Shown here: piece after piece, positions 33,263 through 42,456 of the stretch | Layout: the number at the start of each line of letters is the position of its first letter | How positions within the stretch are numbered: the stretch's first letter is position 1 | Origin: JAMOAD01 sp023621955 | GTDB taxonomy: Bacteria > Acidobacteriota > Aminicenantia > JAMOAD01 | DNA length: 64,000 nucleotides | Direction: 5' to 3' | NCBI GenBank assembly: GCA_035403085.1 | Contig: DAONEM010000004.1 | Coordinates: 1-64,000, forward strand | The notes under the pieces: generated by a model | What the model saw: only the letters and a program-made list of their open reading frames with translations | The model's database searches: none | Told to the model about the DNA's origin: nothing | Made by a program: the position numbers and the translations under genes

Positions 33263-34969
33263 TTAAATCTCTTTCTCTATGGAGTAGAGCGGACGGATGT
33301 CCACGGGAACGTTTTTCACCTTGTCCAGAGCCGTCTTGAGAGCTTCTGAGGCGTAGTTGTACTTGTTGATCAACCCCTTGGCCCCTGGGTAATCCCCGGT
33401 GGCCTCGATGGTGAGAAGCGTCTTGGCCAGCTCTCTGAGGGCCGGCCGGAACCGGGTGTAGTCGACGCCGAAACGTCCCGCCTTCTCATCCCAGAGGAAG
33501 GCTCCCTTTTCCTGAAGGTAGTTGAGAATGATGGCGTTGGCTCCGCCGTGGGCTTCGCCGAGACCGAAACGGACGCTCCTGAAGATCCCTCCCAAGAAGG
33601 AGGCGGCTAACTGCTTTTCCATAGTCTTGGGAAAGAGGCCCTTATCGATCAGGAAGAGTGTGTTCCAAGCGCCGAGAATGTCGGCCTTGGCCTCTTCGAT
33701 GGTCGGGTAGGTCTCCTTGAGCTCCTTGCTGACCGTGGATGTTTTGTTTCCAATCTTCAGGATGCCTGGGCCGAGGCCGTGGGAGACCTCATGGAGCAGG
33801 ACATGGTTGAAGTAGGCGTCGAAGGAGACCAAGGGAAGATCCTTTTCCGCCAAGACCTCCTTGACGATGGGGACCCAACAGGTGTCGTACTTGGCTTTGG
33901 CGATGTTCTTGAGCATCACCTTCTTACTCCCCTTGGCCTGGCGGACCCTCTCGTCGTTGGGAAGGTTGAAGGCCGTCGTCTGAACTCCCGCCTTGGTGTC
34001 GCCGGCCGTGAAGACCTCCTGGACAACGAGTATGGGAGAGCTCTTACCGCGGCTGAAATTCTTGTACTTCTCCTCCATGGGCAGGTTCTTCTCCATGGCG
34101 TCCAGGTACTTGGTGACTGCGGCCATCTTCTCGCTTTCGGCGGGGTCTACGAGGGTGACGAAGCTTTCGTAGGAGGCCTTGTAGCTGAAGAGGTTATCCT
34201 CGTAAACTTCGTAGGGACCGATGACCACCTCGATTCGGTGGTCCTTCAGGTCCATCCAATCCATGTCCGACTGGTAGTAGTCGTTGGAGAGGAAGGCTTC
34301 GGCCCGTGAATTGAGGTACTTCTTCAATGAGGCGTTCTCCGTGAGGGAGGCGGCCTCCTTCAAGAGGGCGGCGGCGGGTTCAAGCTCCCCCTTGTAAAAA
34401 TGGGAGTAAGGAACCGCTGTCAACCCTTGGGGAGTCCTTGTGATGACCGTGAAAGAGGAGGTAAAGGCCTCTTCCTGTTCGGGATGAGCCTTGAGAAAGG
34501 CTTCCCACTCCTCTTTGGTCAGGTCTTCGGGGTAGAAGCCCGCCCCCAGGGGTTTGGTGCGGGAGAGGTTGATGAAGGGCTTGTGGTGGTCCAACCTGTC
34601 GTAGGGACCGAAGTTCAGGTCGAAGTAGCTTGTCAGGAGGGGGAAGGGGGGATCCTTCCGCTTCTCCAGCTCCGCCCTGAGAGCCGGGTTGTTCGGATCG
34701 ACCTGCCGTAGGAAGATCTTGTCCATCTGTATCGACGCCTTCACGAGAAGCTTGAGAACCCGCGTCTCCTTCTCACTGAGAAGCTTATGATCGTAGTCGA
34801 TGGGAACCGGGGAGAGTTGGGCGAGGTTCTTCTCTACGGTGGCGCCATCGATGTGGGTGATGGTCTCCGCGGGCTTCGCGGTCGCCTCTTTCATGACAGC
34901 CTCCTTTTTTTTACAGGAGGGAAGTGTGAGTAGGAAGGCCGCCGCCAGAACGGCCATCGCTTTTTTCAT
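33263..34969 (-). CDS. M49-type (dipeptidyl-peptidase III-like) lipoprotein
   Basis: 568 residues. Lipoprotein signal with lipobox LTLPSC (Cys19) and Lys-rich start; the ATG at 34969 has AAAGGAGG upstream. The catalytic part has HEVSHGLGPG (393-402) and EEAKADILGAWN (425-436), matching bacterial M49-like zinc hydrolases, which carry HEXXH rather than the six-residue HEXXGH of eukaryotic DPP III, and an EExxAD second motif. It should be anchored in the envelope, with an exopeptidase role inferred. It is 68 bases downstream of the GT2 synthase gene, so it may share the polysaccharide operon even though its function looks proteolytic. Confidence 0.85.
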   Translation of the reverse strand: MKKAMAVLAAAFLLTLPSCKKKEAVMKEATAKPAETITHIDGATVEKNLAQLSPVPIDYDHKLLSEKETRVLKLLVKASIQMDKIFLRQVDPNNPALRAELEKRKDPPFPLLTSYFDLNFGPYDRLDHHKPFINLSRTKPLGAGFYPEDLTKEEWEAFLKAHPEQEEAFTSSFTVITRTPQGLTAVPYSHFYKGELEPAAALLKEAASLTENASLKKYLNSRAEAFLSNDYYQSDMDWMDLKDHRIEVVIGPYEVYEDNLFSYKASYESFVTLVDPAESEKMAAVTKYLDAMEKNLPMEEKYKNFSRGKSSPILVVQEVFTAGDTKAGVQTTAFNLPNDERVRQAKGSKKVMLKNIAKAKYDTCWVPIVKEVLAEKDLPLVSFDAYFNHVLLHEVSHGLGPGILKIGNKTSTVSKELKETYPTIEEAKADILGAWNTLFLIDKGLFPKTMEKQLAASFLGGIFRSVRFGLGEAHGGANAIILNYLQEKGAFLWDEKAGRFGVDYTRFRPALRELAKTLLTIEATGDYPGAKGLINKYNYASEALKTALDKVKNVPVDIRPLYSIEKEI

Positions 34970-35037
34970 GGCAGAATCCTCCTTTTCGAATGGATGCAGA
35001 GTCAATCATACGGCAAAGGGAGGAGCGGGGCAAGGGC

Positions 35038-36315
35038 TCAGTTTGTTCTAGGCCCCACTTCCACTCTCTGGGTCTTGTCCCAGGCCCGGGACTCTTTCCG
35101 TATGTACTCGAACCAGAAGCTTCTGAGGACGATGAAGACCCAGAGCTTTGTGTAGGTCAGGTAGGCGATCACCGCGACGAAGAGGTTGGAGAAGGAGTCT
35201 TCCCTCTCGAAGGAGAGGGCGAGCATGACCTCGAGGACGTAGAGGCAGACCGCCAAGATCCAGAGCTCGAAGTAGGGGCCGATCACCCGTATGTGGACGA
35301 GACCGAAGAGAGAGAGCACAAAGGCCAGATCGGAGAAGAGGATGGCGAAGATGAAGAGGTAATAGAGGTAGAGGAGGTTGATCAACTCGATAGCCGTGCT
35401 CCGAGGCTTTCTTTGGAAGATCCGGCGGGCGTACTTGGAGATGATGTAGAGGTTTCCCCGGGCCCAGCGGGTCCGTTGGCGGACCCAGACCTTCAGACGT
35501 TCCGGCTCCTGCTCCCAAGTGACGGCGGTGGGCAGAAACTTGATGTAGAGGCCGGGGTGTTCGTAGATCCGGAAGGTGAGCTCGGTGTCCTCGGTCAAGG
35601 CTTGCTGATCCCATCCCCCCAGTCTCTCTACGACCCTCTTCCAGATGACGAAGTTGGTCCCAGGCAACGCGGAGATCTTCAAGAAGTACCAGCGTCCGGC
35701 CTGGACGGTCCATTGGAAGACGATCGATTCCAGGTTGACCAGCCTGGTCAGAAGGGTTTGGTTCCTGTTGTAAGCCCGAAACTTCCCGGTAACCGCCGCC
35801 AGCTTCGGGTCCGCTACCAGAGAACGGCATAACCTCTTGAGGGAATCCCTCTCCGGAATGTTGTCGGCGTCGAAGATGGCTACCGCTTCGAAGCGGGTCA
35901 CCTTGAGGGCCTTGTTGAGAGCCGCGCTCTTGCCCTGACCGCTCTCCTCCTTGGGGATGTCGAAGAGGCGGATCCTCTTGTCCTTGGAGGCCCAGGAGGA
36001 GATGATCTCACCGGTCCTGTCGGTGCTTCCATCGTTGATGACAATGACCTCCATGCGGTCGGAGGGGTAGTCGAACTCCAGCATCCTCCGGATGGTCTGA
36101 TCGATCACGAGCTCTTCGTTGCGGGCGGGGATCAGAATCGAGACGCCTGGAAGTTCAATCTCCCTCTTCTCCAGCTCCCGCTCCTCCTTGCGGCATTTCT
36201 GTCTCCAGAGAAACCCTCCCAGGGTGAGGAAGAATTGGTAGAGAAGCATGACCCAGATGAAGAGAACCGAGAAGACGAAACAGAGGTTGAGAAGAAACAG
36301 GAAGATGGATCTCAT
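35038..36315 (-). CDS. processive GT2 glycosyltransferase, PgaC/BcsA-like
   Basis: 425-residue membrane glycosyltransferase. Two N-terminal helices, then a cytoplasmic GT-A domain: VSILIPARNEELVIDQTI, VIVINDGSTDRTGEII, AIFDADNIPERDSL (DxD), ALTEDTELTFRIYE (TED) and VRQRTRWARGN (QxxRW), the complete set for processive beta-glycan synthases such as PgaC, then four or five C-terminal helices. The ATG at 36315 overlaps the upstream stop as ATGA with AAGGTG as ribosome site; a GTG at 36324 is less likely. Directly coupled to the deacetylase/TIM-barrel gene, which supports an exported, modified polysaccharide. PilZ control is possible but no PilZ domain is in this protein. Confidence 0.85.
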   Translation of the reverse strand: MRSIFLFLLNLCFVFSVLFIWVMLLYQFFLTLGGFLWRQKCRKEERELEKREIELPGVSILIPARNEELVIDQTIRRMLEFDYPSDRMEVIVINDGSTDRTGEIISSWASKDKRIRLFDIPKEESGQGKSAALNKALKVTRFEAVAIFDADNIPERDSLKRLCRSLVADPKLAAVTGKFRAYNRNQTLLTRLVNLESIVFQWTVQAGRWYFLKISALPGTNFVIWKRVVERLGGWDQQALTEDTELTFRIYEHPGLYIKFLPTAVTWEQEPERLKVWVRQRTRWARGNLYIISKYARRIFQRKPRSTAIELINLLYLYYLFIFAILFSDLAFVLSLFGLVHIRVIGPYFELWILAVCLYVLEVMLALSFEREDSFSNLFVAVIAYLTYTKLWVFIVLRSFWFEYIRKESRAWDKTQRVEVGPRTN

Positions 36316-39300
36316 CGTTTGCACCTTGCGTAGAGGTAGAGCCCGGCTAAGAGGAGGACGGAGAGGAGCCCCACCGTGTAGAAGGCCCAGGAGGAAAGGT
36401 AACCTACCAGGTCGACGGCGTAGGATGGAGCGCTTTGGGTCAGGATTTCCAACCGGTGTTCCCCTTGGGGAAGAAGGACTGTCTCTTTTTCGAGGGAGTA
36501 GGAGAGACTCTTCCCGTCCACATGGATCCCTTCCAGGGGACGGGTGAAGCTCATGGCGACAGGGGTGGGGGAGCTGTAGCGAAGTCCGTAGAGGGAGCCC
36601 ACCGCCGTCAAATCGTAGATGTCCCCTTCGAAAGAGATCTGTGTCTCCAAGGCCGACAGGTTCAGGGAACGGTCCCTCTTAAAGGTGAGAAGGTTTTCTC
36701 CCGAGGGGATGGAGATGCCCCTGGGAGAGTGAAAGGGCCATCGGTCCCCGTTGATGAAGGGGATCAGCTCCGGGTCTGTGACGTTGAGCGTGAAAGGCTT
36801 GGCGGCGTGAAAGAGAAAACCTTGACCATGGCTCTCCATCTTGACGTCCGATCCCATGACGAAGGGAAGAAGGTCCATGTCCATGGGGCTGACGGTGGAT
36901 TCTGAATAGATGCCGGCCCTTCCGGACGGAGCCGCCGCATAGTAGAGGGTTGTTCCTAACTCTGTCCCCAAGGCGTAAGGGGAGGTGAGGTGGCTACCTT
37001 CTATGTTCGAACGCTCTACAACGTTGATGTCGAACATGAGGCGCGAGGGGTCCTTGACGATCTTCTCGTAGCCTTTGTAGTACTCCGCATATCGGGAGGG
37101 GGGACCGCTCCAGCTTCTGGCCGGGTCTTCCACCTGGAGAGTGAAGGGAAAACGGTCCATGAGGGAGACGATCTCCTCGGTCTTGATGCCGCAAAGTTCA
37201 GGAATCTCCGGGTGGTAGAGGGAGTCCATGACGGTGACGATGGTCTCCATGGGCTTGCCTCGGTTCTTTTGAAACTCTTGCAAGGTTTGAAGAAAGTCGG
37301 CGTGGAGCTCTGTTAAAAGCTCTTGCCGGTAGAGGAGAAACTTTCCGTAGAGTTGGGGCTTCTTCTTGTAGTAGTAGGGGCTGTGGGGCTGAAAGAGGAG
37401 CGTCGGATCGACCCTCTCTCTCCTCTTGAACTCCCGGCGTACATCGTCGTTGAAGGGGAGAAAACGTGCGGGATCCTCGGGGCCGTTGGTGTCGTAGTGG
37501 AGCTCGGCGAGGTTGACCCCGTCCCAGTCAGCGGCGGAGAGAAACTCCACCATGAACTCTTTGACGGCCTTCCTGGCCTCTGGGTTGATCAGGTTCATGG
37601 AGAGACGCCAACTGGACCTTCCGTCTTCCAAGGTCGCCGACTTCTCCCTCCACTGGGGATGCTGTTCCCAGAAGAGGGGGGAGACATAGGGAAACTCGAA
37701 CCAGGCATAAGCGGCTATTCCTGCGCTATGGCAAAGCTTGACGAAGTAGGGGTAGAGGAAGCGGTATTTGGGGTAGAAGTGCCACCCGGCGACGTAGACG
37801 ATCTTCACGCCGGCCGCTTTCCACCTCTTGACAAGTCCCTCCCAGAGAGTCGCTTGACGGAGGCCGGGGTCGAAGTAGAACTCCAGGTTGTTCCTTCGGA
37901 TACGGAAAGAGGCTCCCAGGGTGTTCTTGAGGTAGAAGGGGATGTGGGGGTAGCGGCTGATGCCGTAGGGGGTATAGGGGTCGAAGGGGGCTGAAAGGTA
38001 GAGGAAGCGACCCCGTCCAAGCTTCTGGGTCATAGCCAAGGGGATTCCCTTCACCGAGCTCTGACAGTTGACGATGGCCCCGCTTGAGTAGGCGGGGTTG
38101 ATCTGGACGGCTGGGTTCCAACGGATGTTTCTGGAGGGAACGGTGAGGTCTTTGACCTCCCTAACCGTAACCTTCCGCTCTTCGAAGCCCAGGCCAAGGC
38201 TCTCGGCCAAAGGTGTCCGTCCATCCGTGACAAGGAGCCCGCCGTTCTCGACAAACTCAAGGAGGGAGTTGATCTCCACTTTCATGAGCTGTTGCGCCGC
38301 AGGGTTGGGAACGACGATGATGTCGTATCCCTGAAAGGTCAGCCGCTTCCGGGTCCCCAGAGTTTGAACCTCAGGGTTGAACCCGTAGATGGAGAAGACC
38401 GAGAAGAGGCTCTCTTGGTCGTTCCTCTCCTCCTCGCCCCGGGGTTTCACCTTGAGAAGGAGAGTTCGGTTCGCCTTAAGAAGAGGCTCTCTGACGCTGC
38501 TTTTCGCCTTGTGGGTCAGCCAGCGTGACTTCACCCTCTCCCAGAAAGAGGGTGGATGGGGAGGGAGGATGGGAAGGGATTGGAGAAGGTAGAGCTCTCC
38601 CTTTGATAGGGAGGCCGTTCTCTCCAGCTTTCCGATCAAGCGGTTAGGGGAGAGCACCTCTTTCCTGAGCTTTCCGTCGGGGGCGTAGGTTCTCTCCCGG
38701 AGGTACTCTTTCGCGAGGTTGAGGGAAGCCTTTCCACTCACAGTCGTGGCCCATTGGTTCTCGTAACGGTAGGTGCAGGGGAAGTCCCTGAGGGAGATGA
38801 AGTTCCACCCCTGTTTGCGCATACCCTTGACGATGATTTGAAGGTGGCGGATATCGACAAAGGGGTGGAAGAAGAAGGAGGCGATTCCGTCCCTTACGGT
38901 CAGCATTCTCCTGGCCGCGTCGAGAACCTTCTGGGGCTCCGGCTTGTTTTCGTCGATGAAGCCGCAGTTTTCAGGGACAATGAAGAGGCCGGAACCGCGG
39001 AGCCTGACTGTGTAAGGGAAGAGTTGCTGAGTCCCTTCGAAGTCTGTAGCCATGACCCGTTCGTTGAGAGTGGTGAAATACTTCTTGAAGACCGGGTAGT
39101 CTTGTTGGGCGGCTGAGTAGTGGGGGGTCTCCCAGGCAAGGGGGATAAGACCGTGCCGGGAGAGTTCGTCGAGGCCCGATTGAAGCCTCTGGTCGAGCCA
39201 TTCAGGGGAGTCGTTGGATATAGGGCGCCCCGCCGCCTCGTCCCAGAACTCGTAGTCGTCCCCTGAAGAGCCCCGGTATTGGTGGGTGACCCCGTGCATC

Positions 39301-40163
39301 ACAAGGGTCCCGCCCATTCCCTGAGCCTTTTGGAGGAGTTGGAGAATCTCCGGCCTCTCCGAGAGGAGCACCTCGTACTGGAGGGCAGGGTCTCGGTAGA
39401 TCGGAATGAAGGAGATCTGAAAGGGGATCTTCTGGTCGTGGAGATACTCGATGACCCTGCGGAAACCCTCGGGCTCTTCGTCGGGGTTGATGTCCTCCAG
39501 GCGGATCAGGGCGTTGCGGGAGGCCGGATGGTTCTGTCCGAGAAAGTCGTGGAGGAGATCGGCGAAGATTAAGTTTCTTCCGCCCTCTTCGGAGAAGGAG
39601 AAGGGAGAATCGACGACGTACCAGAACCTGCCGCTCTGAACGATGTAGGGGCGGAAGCTCCCGCTTTTCTCCTTCAAGGTTGACCAGACGGTGACCCTCT
39701 TGGGATCTCTGACCTTGATCAGGTTGATCAGAGGGCCCTCTTGGGGGAAGTCCGTCGCCTTGTAGAAGACCTGGCTTCCCTGGGCCGTGACGGTTTTTTC
39801 GAAGGTGATGGGGAGTGTGGGCGAGAGGGCCAGGAACTGGTCGACGTTGTGGTTGATCCAGAAGAGAGGGGAACGGCTTCTGGCAAGATCCCGGAGCAGG
39901 GAAGACGAAAAACGGGTCTTCCGATCGCAGGAGGCGACGAAGAGAAAGTCTTTTCCCTTAAGGGTTCCGGGACGGTAGGCGGAGAGGGGAAGAACATCCA
40001 CTCCCGAGAGGGTGAAGTGGCCGAGAAGGTTCTCTATGTAGTGGGAGACGATGAAGGCTTCAGATCTGTTCGGTTGGCCGTCGTAGAGAATGAGCGCCCG
40101 CTGCGCCCAAGTCGGCAGGGTAAAAAGAACGAAGAGGAGAGGGAATAAGGTCTTTCTTGTCAT
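36312..40163 (-). CDS. large DUF2334 deacetylase / TIM-barrel hydrolase-like envelope protein
   Basis: 1283 residues. Signal peptide MTRKTLFPLLFVLFTLPTWA; the ATG at 40163 has GGAG upstream and an extended -10 before it. Residues about 215-470 resemble a DUF2334 polysaccharide deacetylase: RLEDINP (221-227), MHGVTHQY with HxxxH zinc ligands (289-296) and FFHPFVD (431-437). Residues about 585-745 look like a GATase-like beta/alpha domain (YDIIVVPNP..LLEFVENGGLLVTDG). Residues about 770-1060 look like a GHL10/PgaB-type TIM barrel (GVKIVYVAGWHFYPKYRFLYPYFVKLCHSAGIAAYAWFEFPYVSP..WDGVNLAELHYD). A beta-rich region and one C-terminal membrane helix (1255-1278) end it. Deacetylase plus hydrolase next to a PgaC-like synthase mirrors PgaB, but in a much larger, tail-anchored form. 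Confidence 0.75.
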   Translation of the reverse strand: MTRKTLFPLLFVLFTLPTWAQRALILYDGQPNRSEAFIVSHYIENLLGHFTLSGVDVLPLSAYRPGTLKGKDFLFVASCDRKTRFSSSLLRDLARSRSPLFWINHNVDQFLALSPTLPITFEKTVTAQGSQVFYKATDFPQEGPLINLIKVRDPKRVTVWSTLKEKSGSFRPYIVQSGRFWYVVDSPFSFSEEGGRNLIFADLLHDFLGQNHPASRNALIRLEDINPDEEPEGFRRVIEYLHDQKIPFQISFIPIYRDPALQYEVLLSERPEILQLLQKAQGMGGTLVMHGVTHQYRGSSGDDYEFWDEAAGRPISNDSPEWLDQRLQSGLDELSRHGLIPLAWETPHYSAAQQDYPVFKKYFTTLNERVMATDFEGTQQLFPYTVRLRGSGLFIVPENCGFIDENKPEPQKVLDAARRMLTVRDGIASFFFHPFVDIRHLQIIVKGMRKQGWNFISLRDFPCTYRYENQWATTVSGKASLNLAKEYLRERTYAPDGKLRKEVLSPNRLIGKLERTASLSKGELYLLQSLPILPPHPPSFWERVKSRWLTHKAKSSVREPLLKANRTLLLKVKPRGEEERNDQESLFSVFSIYGFNPEVQTLGTRKRLTFQGYDIIVVPNPAAQQLMKVEINSLLEFVENGGLLVTDGRTPLAESLGLGFEERKVTVREVKDLTVPSRNIRWNPAVQINPAYSSGAIVNCQSSVKGIPLAMTQKLGRGRFLYLSAPFDPYTPYGISRYPHIPFYLKNTLGASFRIRRNNLEFYFDPGLRQATLWEGLVKRWKAAGVKIVYVAGWHFYPKYRFLYPYFVKLCHSAGIAAYAWFEFPYVSPLFWEQHPQWREKSATLEDGRSSWRLSMNLINPEARKAVKEFMVEFLSAADWDGVNLAELHYDTNGPEDPARFLPFNDDVRREFKRRERVDPTLLFQPHSPYYYKKKPQLYGKFLLYRQELLTELHADFLQTLQEFQKNRGKPMETIVTVMDSLYHPEIPELCGIKTEEIVSLMDRFPFTLQVEDPARSWSGPPSRYAEYYKGYEKIVKDPSRLMFDINVVERSNIEGSHLTSPYALGTELGTTLYYAAAPSGRAGIYSESTVSPMDMDLLPFVMGSDVKMESHGQGFLFHAAKPFTLNVTDPELIPFINGDRWPFHSPRGISIPSGENLLTFKRDRSLNLSALETQISFEGDIYDLTAVGSLYGLRYSSPTPVAMSFTRPLEGIHVDGKSLSYSLEKETVLLPQGEHRLEILTQSAPSYAVDLVGYLSSWAFYTVGLLSVLLLAGLYLYARCKR

Positions 40164-40185
40164 GGAGGCTCCAAAGTTGCGCACT

Positions 40186-40191
40186 ATTTTA
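40186..40191 (-). promoter_or_regulatory. extended -10 of the polysaccharide operon
   Basis: TGGTAAAAT on the minus strand, 22 bases before the ATG at 40163. The -35 is not distinct. Confidence 0.45.
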
Positions 40192-40294
40192 CCATATCTT
40201 GAGAGGAGTAGCGGGAGCACTTACGGAGTCTCGATTTCTTGCTTTACCGGAGTAAGTGGAAAAGGACATCTCTCCCTGGTCGAGGGGAGAACCT

Positions 40295-41377
40295 CTAACG
40301 CTTGACAAACCTCTTGAAGGCGCCGATGGAGAAGAGGGTGATGGAGACGGACATGACCGCCAGGGCCCCCAGCTTGGGGGCGAAACTGCCGAGGCCGTTC
40401 CCCTTGAGAAAAATTTCCCTCACGATCTCCAGGAAGTAACGCAGGGGGTTGACCGCCGTGATCCAACGCAGGGCGGGGGGGATGTTCTCCAAGGGGGTGA
40501 AGAAGCCCGAAAGGAGGATGGCGGTCATCATGGCGAACCAGCCGTAGAACATGGCCTCTTGCTGAGTCGACGCGAGAGTGGAGAGGAAGAGGCCGAAGGC
40601 GATGATGGAGGTCAGGTAGAGGGTTCCCGAAAGGAAGAGGAGGGGGAGACTCCCCCTGACAGGAATCGAGAAGAGGAGAATCACGATGGAGGTCGCCAAG
40701 ACCATCTCGACAAAGCCGATGAGCAGCAGGGGAACCGCCTTGCCCAAGTAGATCTCCCAGCGGGGAAGCCTGGAGATCAGCAGTGTGTCCAGGGTCTGTT
40801 GCTCTTTCTCCCTCACCAGGGCCATGGAGCCGAGAAAGATCCCTATGACGGTGAGTAAGAGGGCGACGATTCCCGGTCCCATGTAGTAGAGGCTCTTGAG
40901 TTCAGGGTTGTACCGGACCAGCGGGGAGATCTGGATGGGAGCGGAGGGCCCGGCCTGGGAACTCTGGGAGACGATGCCGTTGAGGTACCCCGCGGCGATT
41001 TGGGAGGTGTTGGCGTCGACTCCGTCGGAGAGAATCTGCACGTCCAAGGAGCGGCCTTCGACCCTCCTGAAGGGTTTCCTGAGGAAAAGGACCGTCTTGA
41101 CCTCTCCCTTGCGAAGGAGTTCCAAGGTGTTGACGGGAGTGGAGAGCACGCCCCTGAGGCGGAAGAGAGGGTTGGAGGCGACACGGGAGACGATCTTTTG
41201 GGAGGCCTCGTTCCGCGCCAGGTCGACGATAAGCACGGAGATGTTCTTCACATCCGTGGTGGCGACGAAGCCGAAGAGGATTGCCTGGACGACCGGGGCC
41301 AAGAAGATCAAGGGGAGGAGCTCCCTCTGGCGTAATACTTCCAAAAGTTCTTTCTTCACGAGGTAGGGCAATCTCAT
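40295..41377 (-). CDS. ABC-2 type permease, YbhR-like
   Basis: 360-residue permease. One N-terminal helix (LPLIFLAPVVQAILFGFVATT), a large outer loop (about 45-160) with IVSQSSQ..PLVRYNPELKSLYYMGPGIVALLL, then five helices including the conserved REKEQQTLDTLLISRLPRWEIYLGKAVPLLLIG coupling helix. Start at 41377 overlaps the previous stop as ATGA; the longer open frame to 41848 belongs to the other permease in a different frame. Last gene of the TetR-TolC-MFP-ABC-ABC-permease-permease operon, laid out like E. coli cecR-ybhGFSR. Exports an unknown compound with its partner 41374-42456. Confidence 0.88.
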   Translation of the reverse strand: MRLPYLVKKELLEVLRQRELLPLIFLAPVVQAILFGFVATTDVKNISVLIVDLARNEASQKIVSRVASNPLFRLRGVLSTPVNTLELLRKGEVKTVLFLRKPFRRVEGRSLDVQILSDGVDANTSQIAAGYLNGIVSQSSQAGPSAPIQISPLVRYNPELKSLYYMGPGIVALLLTVIGIFLGSMALVREKEQQTLDTLLISRLPRWEIYLGKAVPLLLIGFVEMVLATSIVILLFSIPVRGSLPLLFLSGTLYLTSIIAFGLFLSTLASTQQEAMFYGWFAMMTAILLSGFFTPLENIPPALRWITAVNPLRYFLEIVREIFLKGNGLGSFAPKLGALAVMSVSITLFSIGAFKRFVKR

Positions 41378-42456
41378 AGGGGTTTTCCTCTCTGGGCGTT
41401 GAAACGTAGTGTCGCCATGGTGAGAAGGGTTGAGGCGAAGAGGAACATCGCCGCTCCTTGGCTCCAAAAATCCGAGAGAGGCGCCCCTTTCAGGACGATT
41501 CCCCTCAGAATCTTGAGAAAATAGGTGGCGGGGACAAGGTAGGAGAAGCCCCGCAAGACCGGGGCCAGGGAGTCCAGGGGGAAGATGAAGCCGGAGAGGA
41601 GCAAGGAGGGGAGCATGGTGGCCATGAGGGCGGCGAACATGGCGCTCCTCTGGGAAGTGGTGACCGTGGAGATGAGGATTCCCATGGAGAGACCGGTGAT
41701 GATGAAGAGAAGGGAGAAGAAGGCTAAGACCAGAAGGCTCCCCCGGAAGGGGATGCCGAACCAGAAGCGGGCGAAGAGGAGAATCGTCGCCTCCGTGGTG
41801 AAGGCGACGACCACGTAGGGGATAGTCTTGCTCAGGATGATCTCCCATGACTTGAGGGGGGAGATGAAGAGAAGGTCCAGGGAGCCGCTCTCCCTCTCCC
41901 GGGTGATGCTGAGGGAGGTGAGGAGGGCCGAAACCATGATCAACAGGATGACGACGAGACCGGGAACGAAATTGTAGCTGCTCTTGAGCTCCGGGTTGAA
42001 GAAGACTTGGGTCGAAACCCCTCCGACCGCTCTTGGGGAGAGCCCTGTCAAGACCCTCTGGTTGTATTGGACCAGGGTGTTGGCGATGTTGGAATCGCTC
42101 CCGTCGATGACGATTTGAAGCCGAGGGGTAGAGGTAAAATCCTGGGGGATGAGGAGGTACTGTTTGATCTTTCCCTCTTGAAGGAGCTTTTCCGCGGCCA
42201 TGACCGGAGAGGGCGAAGGGGGGAGGACTCTGAGGTGGAAGGTGGAGCTGTGCAGATAGGCCTTGAGGATTGCGGCGGATTGCTCGCTCTGCGATAGATC
42301 CACCGCCGCCGCCTGGACGCTGTTGAGATCGAAGGAGATGGCGTAGCCGTAGATGAAGATCATGAAGATCGGCATGAAGAAAACGATCAGGAGACTTCGG
42401 GAGTCTCTCAGCAGGTGGATGTACTCCTTAACGATCACGGCTTTCATTCTTTTCAT
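41374..42456 (-). CDS. ABC-2 type permease, YbhS-like
   Basis: 360 residues, same layout as the neighbouring permease and about the same length, so the two probably form a heterodimer. N-terminal MKAVIVKEYIHLLRDSRSLLIVFFMPIFMIFIYGYAISFDL, outer loop with TRERESGSLDLLFISPLKSWEIILSKTIPYVVVAF and five further helices. The ATG at 42456 overlaps the preceding ATPase gene by 29 bases; an internal ATG at 42447 is an alternative. Confidence 0.88.
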   Translation of the reverse strand: MKRMKAVIVKEYIHLLRDSRSLLIVFFMPIFMIFIYGYAISFDLNSVQAAAVDLSQSEQSAAILKAYLHSSTFHLRVLPPSPSPVMAAEKLLQEGKIKQYLLIPQDFTSTPRLQIVIDGSDSNIANTLVQYNQRVLTGLSPRAVGGVSTQVFFNPELKSSYNFVPGLVVILLIMVSALLTSLSITRERESGSLDLLFISPLKSWEIILSKTIPYVVVAFTTEATILLFARFWFGIPFRGSLLVLAFFSLLFIITGLSMGILISTVTTSQRSAMFAALMATMLPSLLLSGFIFPLDSLAPVLRGFSYLVPATYFLKILRGIVLKGAPLSDFWSQGAAMFLFASTLLTMATLRFNAQRGKPL

